Part shown: positions 44,261 to 54,429 of the stretch, one piece after another
Position numbering within the stretch: position 1 is the stretch's first letter
Layout of the letters: each line of letters opens with the position of its first letter
Program-made: the position numbers and the translations under genes
Origin: Branchinecta lynchi
Taxonomy: Eukaryota; Arthropoda; Branchiopoda; Anostraca; Branchinectidae
Assembly (NCBI GenBank): GCA_023053575.1
Contig: JAKZAP010000014.1
Coordinates: 13,914,938-13,978,937, forward strand
Length of the DNA stretch: 64,000 nt
Reading direction: 5' to 3'
Notes under the pieces: model-generated
Told to the model about the DNA's origin: nothing
What the model saw: the letters and a program-made list of their open reading frames with translations, nothing else
Databases searched by the model: none

Positions 44261-44815
44261 GCATTCAAACTCATTGAGGAAGAAATGAAGACTTTCAGAC
44301 CAAGCAGAAACTACTTAGAACACCTCCCTTCACTGAACCTGAACTCATTTGAAACCCCAGTGATGAAAGCTGAGATTGAGAGACTACAAAAAAATCAACC
44401 AATGGACGTCTTGAGCATGAAGCGTTATGAGCTTCCACCTCCACCTCCTGGCAGAGCTTCTGACTTAGTCGCGTGGACTGAGTGTGTTGATAACTCCTTC
44501 GCGCAGCTGGAACAACAGATGCTTAGAATAACCAACCTAGAGCTCATGCTAGACAATGGTTGTGAGGCATGGAAAAGCCATATTAAGCTTGTTACAACTA
44601 TGGTTCATGAAGAACAGAAGAAATTGCAAGATATCCGCAAGCAGATTCAAGAGATAAACTGGGATAGAAAAAGAAGTCAGCTTGACGCAGGTGAAAAATT
44701 CAAGCAGCTGGAGAGTTCGTGGGTTGGCCTTGTGTCAAAGAACTACGAGATTGAATTGGTTTGTAATGACCTCAGGGAAAAGATAGCCCAAACAAAGAAA
44801 GAGAAAGGTATTTAA
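44261..44815 (+). CDS. BCAS2: BCAS2/SPF27 pre-mRNA splicing factor, coding exon 2
   Basis: Opens in phase 0 after the acceptor TGTATCTTACAG and encodes 184 residues to TAA at 44813-44815. Family hallmarks include FRPSRNYLEHLP, LSMKRYELPPPPPG, AQLEQQMLRITNLELM and the C-terminal coiled-coil with QEINWDRKRSQL and WVGLVSKNYEIE. These match BCAS2/SPF27, which bridges CDC5L and PLRG1 within the Prp19 complex during spliceosome activation. The internal ATG at 44285 is not the start: homology continues upstream (FKLIEEE) and into exon 1. Most of the vertebrate introns are absent. The gene converges on WRAP53, 104 bp between stop codons. Confidence 0.95.
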   Translation, partial: AFKLIEEEMKTFRPSRNYLEHLPSLNLNSFETPVMKAEIERLQKNQPMDVLSMKRYELPPPPPGRASDLVAWTECVDNSFAQLEQQMLRITNLELMLDNGCEAWKSHIKLVTTMVHEEQKKLQDIRKQIQEINWDRKRSQLDAGEKFKQLESSWVGLVSKNYEIELVCNDLREKIAQTKKEKGI

Positions 44816-44897
44816 TGGTAAATCGACATCCCTGACCAATTTCTTATTTTCCTATTATTCCGTGAACACATTTGTAGTAAAATTTGCTTTGCCTCCA

Positions 44898-44903
44898 AAT
44901 AAA
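44898..44903 (+). terminator. AATAAA poly(A) signal of BCAS2
   Basis: AATAAA lies 83 bp after the BCAS2 stop and 16 bp before the WRAP53 stop codon. Cleavage 10-30 bp further would place the BCAS2 mRNA end inside or at the end of the WRAP53 coding sequence. Confidence 0.75.
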
Positions 44904-44919
44904 GACTGTAAGACATGCC

Positions 44920-46131
44920 TCAGCTAGGAACATCAGCAAGAATTTTATTCCCAAACCAGAGCAGTTTGACCTTGTTTTCTTGGGTCTTGGTAGGTACTTC
45001 CTCATCGTCATCAACAACGTGAAAGTGGCGCTGCCCAGTTGAGGCTGCGATCAAGGGTACGGCAGAATTAATAGAAACGCCATTTGCACAGTCTTCGCTC
45101 ACTCGAACTTCACCCTTCTCACTAGTCCTCAAGTCTAACCAGCTTATTGTTCCATTGGTATTGCCTGTTATCAATGTATCATGGAAAAACTGAAAGTATA
45201 TTTTCTGGTGGGTATCTACTGCTCTCTCAAGAATAGCATATGTTTCGCCTGGCATGCGAAGATCCCATATGTTTATGAGATTGTCTTTCCTTGCACCACT
45301 TGCTAAAAAGTGTCCACTTTCGTGGAATGCCAAATGTGTGATTCCTCCACTATGACCCTCAAGCACACACAGTGGAACTCCTTCAGGTTCGCAGTTCACA
45401 GAAACTGTTCTTAGGTAGGACCCAACTGCATATATTGAAGGCATTGCGGGGTTAACAGCTATGGTTGAAAATATGCCCTTGAAGCCTGTTTTCTTCATGT
45501 CTCTGTGCAGATATTCACGTCCGGGATTTGCAACATCGAACACATGCAAAATGCCATCAGTTCCACAGTATAACTTGTCTCCAGAAGGGTTGAATGCTAT
45601 GCTGTATGCTGACGAGAGCTCATCAACGTGGTCAAACATTCTGTACGAGGCAACAATTTCGGAAGCTTCTACATTCCATAAATGCACCGGTCCATGCTTG
45701 ATTGTGGTTGCAAGACAGCAAGTTTCTGGCTGCCATGAGTTCAGCAATGGGTACCACTGATAGTCATAAATGGTTCCACCTTCTCTGAAGGACACAGTCT
45801 CTTGCAAAGTTGACTGTTCAGGGATAGTACCATTCCAGTAATGACCAGGAAGGTTGAAGGTCTTCATGGCATTGTTGTCGGTGCAGGTAATCAAGCAAGA
45901 TCCATCAGGTGCAAATTTGCAACCTTTTGTAATGGAGCTAAGCTCGGGGCTTTCTGCTATAATATACATTTGTTCAGGTATAAAGCCCTGAATAGTTAGC
46001 TCGTCAGAAGAAACATAGGGAGCTGAACCATCTGGTTCAGCTGGGTTGTTGCCGTGAAAGTCAACTTCGTCACTCGGCAGCGAAGCAACGTGGTCCGTAG
46101 ATGGAGAACATGACTGTTCAGTCTCATCCAT
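44920..46131 (-). CDS. WRAP53: WRAP53/TCAB1 (WD79) homologue, WD40 protein
   Basis: Intact 403-residue frame from ATG at 46131 to TGA. An acidic, low-complexity N terminus (about 1-60) is followed by a WD40 propeller. The blades include KGCKFAPDGSCLITC (~69-83), IYDYQWYPLL (~121-130), GPVHLWNVEASEIVASY (~147-163), DELSSAYSIAFNPSGDKLYC (~170-189), LEGHSGGITHLAFH (~257-270), SGARKDNLINIWDLR (~278-292) and CANGVSINSAVPLIAASTGQR (~348-368). The GGITHL-FH and SGARKD-WDLR blocks are diagnostic of TCAB1, which binds the CAB box of scaRNAs and telomerase RNA and directs them to Cajal bodies. The human protein is longer (about 548), mostly at its N terminus. The coding region has no intron. It is convergent with BCAS2, another RNA-processing gene. 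Confidence 0.94.
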   Translation of the reverse strand: MDETEQSCSPSTDHVASLPSDEVDFHGNNPAEPDGSAPYVSSDELTIQGFIPEQMYIIAESPELSSITKGCKFAPDGSCLITCTDNNAMKTFNLPGHYWNGTIPEQSTLQETVSFREGGTIYDYQWYPLLNSWQPETCCLATTIKHGPVHLWNVEASEIVASYRMFDHVDELSSAYSIAFNPSGDKLYCGTDGILHVFDVANPGREYLHRDMKKTGFKGIFSTIAVNPAMPSIYAVGSYLRTVSVNCEPEGVPLCVLEGHSGGITHLAFHESGHFLASGARKDNLINIWDLRMPGETYAILERAVDTHQKIYFQFFHDTLITGNTNGTISWLDLRTSEKGEVRVSEDCANGVSINSAVPLIAASTGQRHFHVVDDDEEVPTKTQENKVKLLWFGNKILADVPS

Positions 46132-46155
46132 TTGCAGACCTGCAAAGTTTGTAAG
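46132..46155 (-). promoter_or_regulatory. Possible 3' splice site upstream of the WRAP53 ATG
   Basis: The minus strand reads TTCTTACCTTACAAACTTTG then CAG|GTCTGCAA before the ATG. This suggests an intron in the 5' UTR or an upstream coding exon; no such exon was recognised. Confidence 0.35.
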
Positions 46156-47185
46156 GTAAGAACTAAGACGTTTTATAAAACAAAGTAAGAAGTTCAGTCA
46201 TTGTAGAGTGTTGTAAAAAGTTGTAATGCCCACATATTTGTAATGCTTACTTGAAATTCATATGCAAGTCTATCCCAACCTAGCTTTCACTACTGTTTGT
46301 GTCCTGTCTTTTGCATTTCCCTTTTCACTTCCTGCTCATTACGTTGCGAGAGCAACACTTTGGTTTTGTTCCTTTTTTTTTTTTTTTTTTTTTTTCCTAG
46401 TACCTACCCCGATTTCAGCTTATCTGTAGAAATTGGTAAAGATCTGCGGTTTTTACGGAAAGTGTGGACCTTCGGCAGGATTGACGAATATGACATTACG
46501 TTTTGGAAAACCTTTGGAAAACCAGGATTGACGAATATGACATTACGTTTTGGAAAACCTTCGTAGAAATCTTGCCTGGGGCCGAAATAATTTTTTTTGT
46601 TTTGTTCTCGAGCCAGAGCCTAAGGTGTGTGAAGTGATGTGGACCTGTACAGCCCCAGAGAGGACTATCTGAAGTTATGCAGCCAAGATTTCGTTTCATC
46701 AAACCATGCTTCTGCTTTCGAGCGGAAAGCTCCTTTCTAGCACGCAGACACCAGTTCCAGACTGATGATGGGCTAAAATCTTCAAGTGCTAAATATGTGC
46801 GGCAGTTCCGCGGCCCCATAGCCGCGGCCCCATATTATCTTCTTTGGGTGATAAATAAAAACATTTACAGAAAGAAATGTCCCCATGTCCGAAAGTGCTG
46901 CCATCTAATGTCCCAGCCCATTTCTGTTCTTGATTTCTGACGAGTTTGTCATCCGATTTCTCACACTTGGGATTGAGGAAGAGAAATGGTATCAGATGCG
47001 CGTCTTAAACATTAAAAGTTCTCTCAGAGATATCAGAGCTTGTCCTTAGCTCTTTTCTAAGTGGTAACATTAGAAAGTTGGCCTACGGCAAAAAACTAAA
47101 CTTCTGAAATACAGACAGAATTCTTTTTTCGACGGCAATCGATAGACCTTGATGAGCTGATCGAAGTTTGAAAGTTTAAAGGGGT
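46156..47185. other. Flank of WRAP53, no recognised gene
   Basis: Holds a T-run at about 46371-46395 and a 47-bp tandem duplication starting 46477 and 46524 (GGATTGACGAATATGACATT). Other small open frames lack features. Confidence 0.45.
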
Positions 47186-48060
47186 TGACGACTTCAGTAG
47201 TAAGGTACACACTGAAACCAAAGTAGGCTGATCCCAATTGTCAGACATGTAGGGGACTTGAAAGCAACAATCGGCCTTTCGATCATAATAATCTTCGGGA
47301 ATGAGGGGTTAGCAACTTTTGATAGTTGGTGTACCTATTAATCCTATTATTTGTTTCCGGTGTATTTGATCGTGAGAACAATTTGGTACTACGTCTATCA
47401 CAGGGATTTGGACTTGTAAGTAGGAATCGGTTGCTAGAAGAGGTTCATGAGAAAGTAGTGAAAATTGGTGCACATTTTGTTTGATCTCTAAAAATATTAG
47501 TGTAAGAAAATTATTCTCCATGGTCTATCAATGTAACTTAGAATCAAGTACATACTCAGAAAGAGAATAGGCAGAACCCAGTTGTGAGAAAAGTCAGGGA
47601 CTTGTTTCTAGTTTTGTGTACCTATTTTGCTTCCTATGTTTTTGATGGTGAGAAAAGTTTGGTTTGTGTCATCGTTCAAGAATTGGTTGCTAAAGCATTG
47701 TCTTTTCATGAGATGAGATTCTCCCTCAGATGCAACGGATCCAAAATGATACTGTGAAGCAACGGCATAGTTTCGCAATAATTAGCTTCTTTCGGGATCT
47801 ATGGTACTATGTTCCTGAAAAGTTACGGATAGCTTAACAATACCAACTAGGATATGTAAGATAATGTTCCACGTTTTTCACCATTCGCGATGTCTGCGAC
47901 TGAAAAGGACAAAGTTCAACTGCCTGCAAAGTCAATTTAGTCCTTACTTCCGATATTCTTTTCTTCTTCTTTTTTACGCTGGGGGATATCCAGATTGTGT
48001 TGGACGATATCATTTTGAAAACCTCGATGGGTTGATAAATTCAGGATTTAACCGTTATGG
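47186..48060 (+). repeat. Duplicated anonymous block, copy 1
   Basis: Resembles 48665-49260 in order and content: AAGGTACACACTGAAACC, GATCCCAATTGT, TTGATAGTTGGTGTACCTAT, TTCCGGTGTATT, and near its end TGAAAAGGACAAAGTTCAAC. Similarity is partial, with indels. Confidence 0.65.
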
Positions 48061-48129
48061 TAGCAAAGAACGACGCCGACCAAAAATTGCTGCAACACCT
48101 CACGTTGCCCAGGTAACGTAGGTCTAGTT

Positions 48130-48280
48130 TTTATCTTTATAACACTCCGTTTTTCTGAAAATCAGTCGATTTTTCTTAAAAACCGTCGGGTTTCCTGCAA
48201 GAAAACAGTCGGGGATGTCCAGCCAATCGGTAAACACCTTGCACCCCCCCCCCTAAACATTTTGGCTAGTAACGCCTCTT
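48130..48280. repeat. AGTCG/CGTCGGG repeat
   Basis: AATCAGTCGATTTTTC, CCGTCGGGTTTCC and AACAGTCGGGG, then a C-run and TTTTGGCTAGTAACGCC. Related in reverse to 7600-7740 and, at its end, to 38890-38925. Confidence 0.45.
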
Positions 48281-48664
48281 CACTGTCGGAAGTTTCATAA
48301 CAGATTGCGCATAACACTTTAAAAAATAACACCTTTTCACTTAGAAATAAACTGTTATGACCAGTTAAGTTTATACTATTTCGTGCCTAGATCTCCAACA
48401 ACACCTTCAATAGGTAAACATACTACACTGTCAGAAGTTACATAACGACAACAAAAGGATGCACGGTTTCAATAGATAACACTTTGGGATGTTATCTGTT
48501 ATGTTTCTTTCGTCCCCGTTAGTATTTTTACCAATTGAATGTGCTGTTGGAGATCTAGGCACAAAAGAGTGTAAACTTAATTGGTCATAACACTTTATTT
48601 CTAAGTGAAAAGGTGTTATTCTTGAAAGTGTTATATGTTATCTGTTATGAAACTTCTGACAGTG
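48281..48664. mobile_element. 384-bp inverted-repeat element (M family)
   Basis: Begins CACTGTCGGAAGTTTCATAA and ends with the complement (AAACTTCTGACAGTG). Arms of about 130 bp share TTTCACTTAGAAATAAA, AACAGCACAT or CAACAACACC, and AGATCTCCAAC. A third terminal copy (ACACTGTCAGAAGTTACATA) lies inside at 48424. Related ends occur at 55243-55335 and 59150-59212. No coding content. Confidence 0.75.
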
Positions 48665-49260
48665 TGGTGGTAAGGTACGCTACACTGAAACAAAAAAATA
48701 GCGGATCCCAATTGTGAGACATATAGGGGACTTGCAAACAATAATTGCCTGTTAGACCATAATCATCTTCGGTGATGATGGGTTTGCAACTTTGCTAGTT
48801 GGTGTACCTATAATTCATTTCCGGTGTATTCGATGGTAAAAACAGTTTGGTTCCATGTCTATCATGGAGAGGTAACTGTACGTAAGAACCGATTGCTAAA
48901 TCACTGTCACTTGCATGAGGGGCTAGAAACTTGTGCAAATTGGTGCACATTTCATTGATCACTGTTACCTGGCTAGCGTTAAGTGTTAAAACAACAGATA
49001 CAAATGATAGACTAATGTAAAATAATTGCAAAGTTTTGCAACAAGTAGAGTGGCATCTATGGTAGAGTGAAACATATGGTAATGTGATATTGCAAAGTTG
49101 CGGATAACTTTATAATACCAAACAATATACCTTTATAATACTAAATCTTCATCGGTCACAATGTCTGTGATTGAAAAGGATAAAGTTCAACTGGCTGCAA
49201 AATCAATTTAGTCCCTTTTTCCGATATTCTGTTGTGTTTTTCATCGCTGAGGGATAGTCT
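48665..49260 (+). repeat. Duplicated anonymous block, copy 2
   Basis: Partner of 47186-48060 (AAGGTACGCTACACTGAAAC, TGCTAGTTGGTGTACCTATA, TTTCCGGTGTATTCGATGG, TTGAAAAGGATAAAGTTCAA). The M element lies between the two copies. Confidence 0.65.
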
Positions 49261-49422
49261 TTGACAGGGGTGTCCCGAGTCTTTCTTCATTGGGGGGGGG
49301 GGGGCGAACCTGGTAAAAATTGACTGAATCGGTATCTGATACTGGCCAAATTTATAAAAAAAAAAAAAATCATAAAACACAGCATGTTGCCTTCAAGAAG
49401 CTGTAATATTAAAAGTCATAGT
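49261..49422. other. Short spacer with G-run
   Basis: A G12 run at about 49292 and A13 at about 49356. The left target duplication CATAGT of the next element is at 49417-49422. Confidence 0.4.
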
Positions 49423-50101
49423 ACAGTCTAGTACACTAGCCCCTTTTCAGGCACGGTGCTCAAACGTCTAGCACCATGCCTGGGTGCTAGACGTTCAAGC
49501 ACTGTACCTTGGATTTCATGTATGGTGCATGGAATTCAGTATACAGTGCAGACATCAAAAACACAGTTTCTGTCATAACAACTGAGCACCAGCTCGGACA
49601 GGGCTGAAATTACTACCATGAATTAGATAAATCAAAGACAATCCTTTATATATATTTCACAACAAAAACAAAAGGGCTCGGCTGATGACAGATGTGAAAA
49701 ACCTCATTTCCTTTTCTACATAGTCAAGGGTTTTGCATGCAAAGTGTCCTGTGCCTCAGCTTTTTCTACCTAGCAGCCAACCAGAGTATTGGCTCTTGGG
49801 GAATAGATAGGGTGCTGTTAGGTTTTTCATCTCCATCATCATTAGAGCCCTTTTGTTTTTGTTGTGAAAAATATATAAAGGATTGTCTTTGATTTCTCTA
49901 ATTCATAGTAGTAATTTCAGCCCTGTCCGAGCCGGTGCTCAGTTGTGATGACAGAAACTGTGTTTTTTCTGTATGCACTGTACACTGAAATCCATGCACC
50001 AGACATGAAATCCAAGGTACAGTGCTTGAACGTCTAGCACCCAGGCATGGTGCTAGACGTTTGAACACCGTGCCTGATATGGGGCTGGTGTACTAGACTG
50101 T
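49423..50101. mobile_element. 679-bp foldback element with 6-bp target duplication
   Basis: Two ~257-bp inverted arms (49423-49679 and 49845-50101) flank a ~165-bp centre. Ends are ACAGTCTAGTACAC / GTGTACTAGACTGT, flanked by CATAGT at 49417-49422 and 50102-50107. Each arm contains a smaller palindrome (AACGTCTAGCACC and GGTGCTAGACGTT). No transposase; superfamily not identified (a 6-bp duplication is uncommon). Confidence 0.9.
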
Positions 50102-50189
50102 CATAGTATGTATACAAAATCAAGTCCAAACAGAAAATTTGGCCTGTTTTCACGCTCTTCCACTTCTGCTTTTTTTTCATGGATACGCA

Positions 50190-50650
50190 GTCACTAGCCT
50201 TTTACCTTTGGGTGACGTCCAGTTTTGGCAAAAGGATTTGAAAATGTGCCAACGAAAAAGCAGTTGCTGCCAAGCGACAACATTGTGAATGGGTTTACCC
50301 AGGAAAATTAAAGCGCAGCAGGAAATTTTTTTTTAATCTGCCTTTTTGCTGGCAAATTCTAGCCTTCAACGTGGTTCAAGCACCCCAAAATTCCAACCCT
50401 CAAACACAAACTAAATGATGTACCCTTTTTCTAAATAGTAAAGACTGCTAAGTGGCGTAGGCACATTTTTTTGGAAACACTCATGATCAAAGTGCATTTT
50501 TGCTATCCCAAGGCTACCTATTGAGCCACCCAGCTGCCTGGAGAAAAAAAGGTTCGTCCAGGGTAAAGCTGATGTAAAGTACATTTATTCTGAATTTACA
50601 GCAAACAAAAATAGGCTAGTTTCCACGTCAGGAGACGTGCTTATTCCTGA
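50190..50650 (-). repeat. D-family end and single ~322-bp repeat copy
   Basis: CTAGCCTTTTACCTTTGGG matches the D-family end seen at 38890. Then come CGTGGTTCAAGCACCCCAAA, AACACAAACTAAATGATG and TAAGTGGCGTAGG, as in the 322-bp family, in inverted orientation. Confidence 0.65.
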
Positions 50651-51690
50651 AGTTCTGCAATCATGAGAAGTATAAGTTAAGTAATGAATGGAAACCAGTT
50701 GAAGCTACTGTTAAATGGTATAGAACAAGAGCTAAATAAAGAACAAGCACAAGCCACTTGTACCTATGGTGTAGCCTATGCTTGGCTAAGAACATTTTCA
50801 AAAAATAGTTGTTCACGCAGTTAGCTACCTTCCATGAGCTGATCACAGGCTACTGAAAAGCTACATTTGTATTGAGATTCAAATTTTTGGTGTCATATTA
50901 GAATTTTATGTTGTGAGGATGGCCGCAGATATTCTTAACATTATAGGCTACTACAGCAAATAGTGAAAAATTTAAAAAATCCTTGAACACAAGCCAAATA
51001 ATGCAGTATGTTCAGTTAATGATACAAAAATAAGTTGCCTTTTCAGTTGAACAATCGGGTTGTAGAGGGTAGCCTGAAATTTAGAAATGCACACAAATAG
51101 AAAAGATGCAACACAAGTATTAAAAACAAAAAAAGAAGACACTAGACAGCCAAATCAGCAGAAACCTTCCAGGGTCACATACTAGGTTAGATCTGGATTA
51201 TATTGGTACTGGCCAAAATCAGATTCAGGGGTTTAATTGACAGCCAGGTAGGAGACGACAACAACAACCTAGCCCTAGACCCTAGCCTGGCCCAGTCTAG
51301 AACATTAGTACACAGCCAATATTTGCTTCCCGCAGATATCAGTCTGCCAAGCCTCACCTCTATAAAGAGCTTCGAGGGCAAACCTGGCCCAAGCTAGTTT
51401 GTCCACAAAATTAGTAGATCACAGACAGTATTACGTTTTAAGGCTTATAAAGCCTGACTCAGATTCCAAAACTTCAGCTTAATCCACTGTGTGTTGACAA
51501 CGGTACAGTTGTAGAAGGTCGATCAGCGTTTCTAATCTAGGCTAGCTGAGTTTGTTGGTCATCCACGCTTTGCATTTACAAATTTTCTCCGACGAATATC
51601 AACCGCATAGAGTGAAAGTAGTTCTGAAAGAGAGTGCCTCCGTGGCGAGAACGACCTGCAAACAGGCACAAATAGACGGTTTCTTTAATT
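50651..51690. other. No recognised gene
   Basis: No array, splice-bounded exon or domain was recognised. Small frames such as 51187-51397 overlap on both strands without support. Confidence 0.35.
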
Positions 51691-52050
51691 ACGTTTTGCA
51701 GATACCATGGTATCTCACACCGCTGTGTAAAGCCGTTTTTGCAGTTATCGTGTTGTGTGATACCACGGTCAAAAGGCGTGTTTGCAGTTATCCTGGTATC
51801 TGATATTCAGATATTTCATCTGATATTCAGATACCATGGTCCGGCCATGGTATCTGAAAAAGTCATCTCACAATTGGCACTTGGTAATATGACTGAACAT
51901 CAGTTTTTCTTTTGGGACGACTTCGAAAAGCGCAATTACGGCAATTGTCGTTTTAGCAGTGCAACCGTATATCAGATACCACGGTAACTGCAAAACGACT
52001 AATTGCAGATCCAGGTACCGTGGTAACAGATACCACCGTATCTTCAAAAA
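51691..52050. repeat. Palindrome-rich GATACCATGGTATC repeat
   Basis: GATACCATGGTATC and variants (GATACCACGGT, CCGTGGTAACAGATACC) recur in both orientations with TTTTTGCAGTTATC between. 51828-51856 is a near-perfect hairpin: CAGATACCATGG, a five-base loop, CCATGGTATCTG. It may be the arms of a nested TIR element. Confidence 0.75.
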
Positions 52051-52875
52051 TGCAACTATTATTTTCCCTACAACAAAAATTAAATTAAAAACGGTATGCC
52101 AATTGCACAATTAAAGGGGGTCAATTTTATCACTCCAGCCAGGCGACAGAAGTGGTCCTTCGTCGAACAGGCACAGTCCATAAAAAATGGAGTTTATAAC
52201 TATTAGAAGCTGTCACTAGTTTTGATTTCCAGAAAATTCCTGCTGGTGAAGAAGTGCCCTATAGGAGAATGCGAGACATAAACCTGCTGAAATGCTTGAA
52301 AACAACAGCAATGCACGATTACGCAGTTTATTTATACCAATTCTCATGCACAGCAAGGTAAACAAAGACACGGCAGTATTCAAGTTTATTCGTTATCCTG
52401 GCGAGGAACTCAGTTATCCCAGTTTGATCTCTAGGAACTCTAGCGGTCGGCGCTGGAATCGCCGCCTCAGCGAGTTTGTGTTGGATGCACCAGATTAAGA
52501 CTTCACAATCTTTTCTACTGGAACATAAACTTTTTGATGCTCTTACAGTTATAAAAGCTAGCATTCTCAGATCCAGGCATCGCACCTGTAATAACAAAAA
52601 AAAAAATCCATGAAAAAAAAACGAATATACATTGGGAAGTACTCGTACACCAAGCGAGAACTGCTGTGTACGTGCAGTCTACGACACAAAATAGTCGGTT
52701 ATCACTAGATTATTGCATATCGTTCGGAGGGCGTAATCAAACTATCTGGACATTTAAACAAGTTTCTCAGGGCGCTAGCGTCTACAGTCGATAGCATATC
52801 ACTCACATATACAATTCAGACACATTACCTATGTACTAAATACGGACAAAAAGATTCAGCTACACATCTAATAAT
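52051..52875. other. No recognised gene
   Basis: Small overlapping frames at 52292-52597 show no domain. A possible exon cannot be excluded. Confidence 0.3.
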
Positions 52876-52899
52876 AGCCGCGTTCGTTTTCGTCGTTGT

Positions 52900-53297
52900 C
52901 GGTACGAAGAATGTCGTTTGAATATCACTAACTCTCTTCCATTACGATACAGAAAGAAAATTTTTGATAGGCGAAAACAGGTCGGTGAGGAGAACTACAA
53001 TTGCCCACTTTGTTGCACTGGGCAAGATACTATTGACCACCTTCTAGGACAGTGCCAAGAGCTTCCTTCATTGGGTTTAGTTGGGATGGCTGGTGGTGTT
53101 CTCTTCCCTGGTATCTTAAAGTCGACAAATAAAAGTGTAATCCGTGAGGTAGTTTCTTTCGTTTTGAATGCAATGAAAAGAAGAAAATAGTTTGTGTTTC
53201 ATTATTAGTGCTATAAATTGTTGTTGGCGCTTCAGGAATCTGTTGTATGGCCGTATTAGGCTTTTTCCAATAAATTATTATTATTATTATTATTATT
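52900..53297 (+). pseudogene. Non-LTR retrotransposon 3' end with (ATT)n tail
   Basis: A short frame has SLPLRYRKKIFDRR and then a zinc knuckle, CPLC-x5-DTIDHLLGQC, as in the C terminus of many non-LTR retrotransposons. It ends VLNAMKRRK. The 3' end reads GTATTAGGCTTTTTCCAATA followed by AAT(TAT)n at 53271-53297. The rest of the element is absent. Confidence 0.8.
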
Positions 53298-53618
53298 AGT
53301 GTTTTCTTTGGCGCGTTCATTAAACGTCCTTTCTCGAACGACGTTTATAAGAAAACGTTAATAGTCGAACTAACTTAATATTTGTAACAGTAGCTATAAT
53401 AAAGTACTAAAATGGATTTTAGTATAACAGGACCATTGTTTTTAAACTTGGTTTAATTTTAATTTGTTCTGTCGAGAATTTTGAAAATTCGCGCCTAATT
53501 ACTGAACGGAGATGTTGAAACTGACTTTCTGGCTCAGTTAGTCGTTTCAAGAACGACCAATGGAACGGCAGTTCAACCGAGAAAACTCCTTATTGCGGCA
53601 GTTCGAAAGAAGTAACAG

Positions 53619-53652
53619 CTTTACAACGCCGTTCGTGAACGGCGTTGTAAAG
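53619..53652. repeat. Perfect 34-bp palindrome
   Basis: CTTTACAACGCCGTTC, GT, GAACGGCGTTGTAAAG: 16-bp arms without mismatch around a two-base centre, able to form a cruciform or hairpin. Confidence 0.95.
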
Positions 53653-53716
53653 AAAACGCTTGTAGTAGAACGACGGTTGAAAGGGCGAACCGAACAACGA
53701 AAACGAACGCAGCTAA

Positions 53717-54150
53717 ACGCACGCCTTTGGAGTTAGCCTTGTCTTCACAGACCGCAGAAGAATTCGAGAGCGCCGTTTCACGGTCTATGCGGTGTATTTC
53801 CGCGTTTCCTAGCGATTAATATTCGCGTTTTATACGCAACTTTCGCCGTGACTAACGGCATTATAGTTTCTATTCAAAACTGGATTTTCTGCATCATTTC
53901 TTCCAAAGTCTGCAACTCACACTGACTGTCTCGCTTTTGCTTTCCCATCAGCTGCATCAGAAACCTAGAAAAGACAGTTCACCCATAAGCGATACTAAGC
54001 AGTTACCAGAGTTTAAAGCAGAACTGATGGCTTATAATATTTCACTAATTAATTTTCTGTGACTAAGCTCGGTCGTTACATAGAGAATATTTCGTGCACT
54101 GACTCATCATTCGCATGCATCAATCACATACATGGTTTGTCTGCAAATCA
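53717..54150. other. No recognised gene
   Basis: No gene or array recognised. Confidence 0.35.
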
Positions 54151-54429
54151 GAGCCTCGTTTTTGACGCAAAAGCGCTGCCGCATCGCTGCTGCAGCACTT
54201 CTTTGCTTTTGCATAATATGCGTTTCTGGATTCACTTTCTTCTTGGTTGAAGCGGCAGCGCTGCAGCATCTTGCAGGGAAGCACGGACTTGGTCGGGGAG
54301 CAAAACCGTGATTCTCGAGAAGCGCTGCCGTATTCCTCGGAAGCGCTGCAGTGCAAAAACGGATGTAGAATGAATCAGTCCGGAATCGGCCGAGAAGTGG
54401 ACCTGCAGCATGCAACGAAAACGAGGCTC
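54151..54429. mobile_element. 279-bp short TIR element, GC-rich
   Basis: GAGCCTCGTTTT at 54151-54162 is inverted as AAAACGAGGCTC at 54418-54429. The interior has recurring GCGCTGC(C/A)G and GCTGCAGCA palindromic words. No target duplication is obvious. Confidence 0.55.

Larger units (their letters stand above)
52876..53716. mobile_element. Probable TIR element (~0.84 kb) with non-LTR sequence inside
   Basis: Left AGCCGCGTTCGTTTTCGTCG TTGTCGG is the inverted match of the right end CCGAACAACGAAAACGAACG CAGCT (about 25 bp, few mismatches). The interior holds a non-LTR 3' end and a perfect 34-bp palindrome. No target duplication could be fixed. Confidence 0.55.

Noticed and set aside
44285..44287. 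Internal ATG as the BCAS2 start
   Set aside because: Family similarity continues upstream across a splice acceptor and into the exon at 29475-29570.
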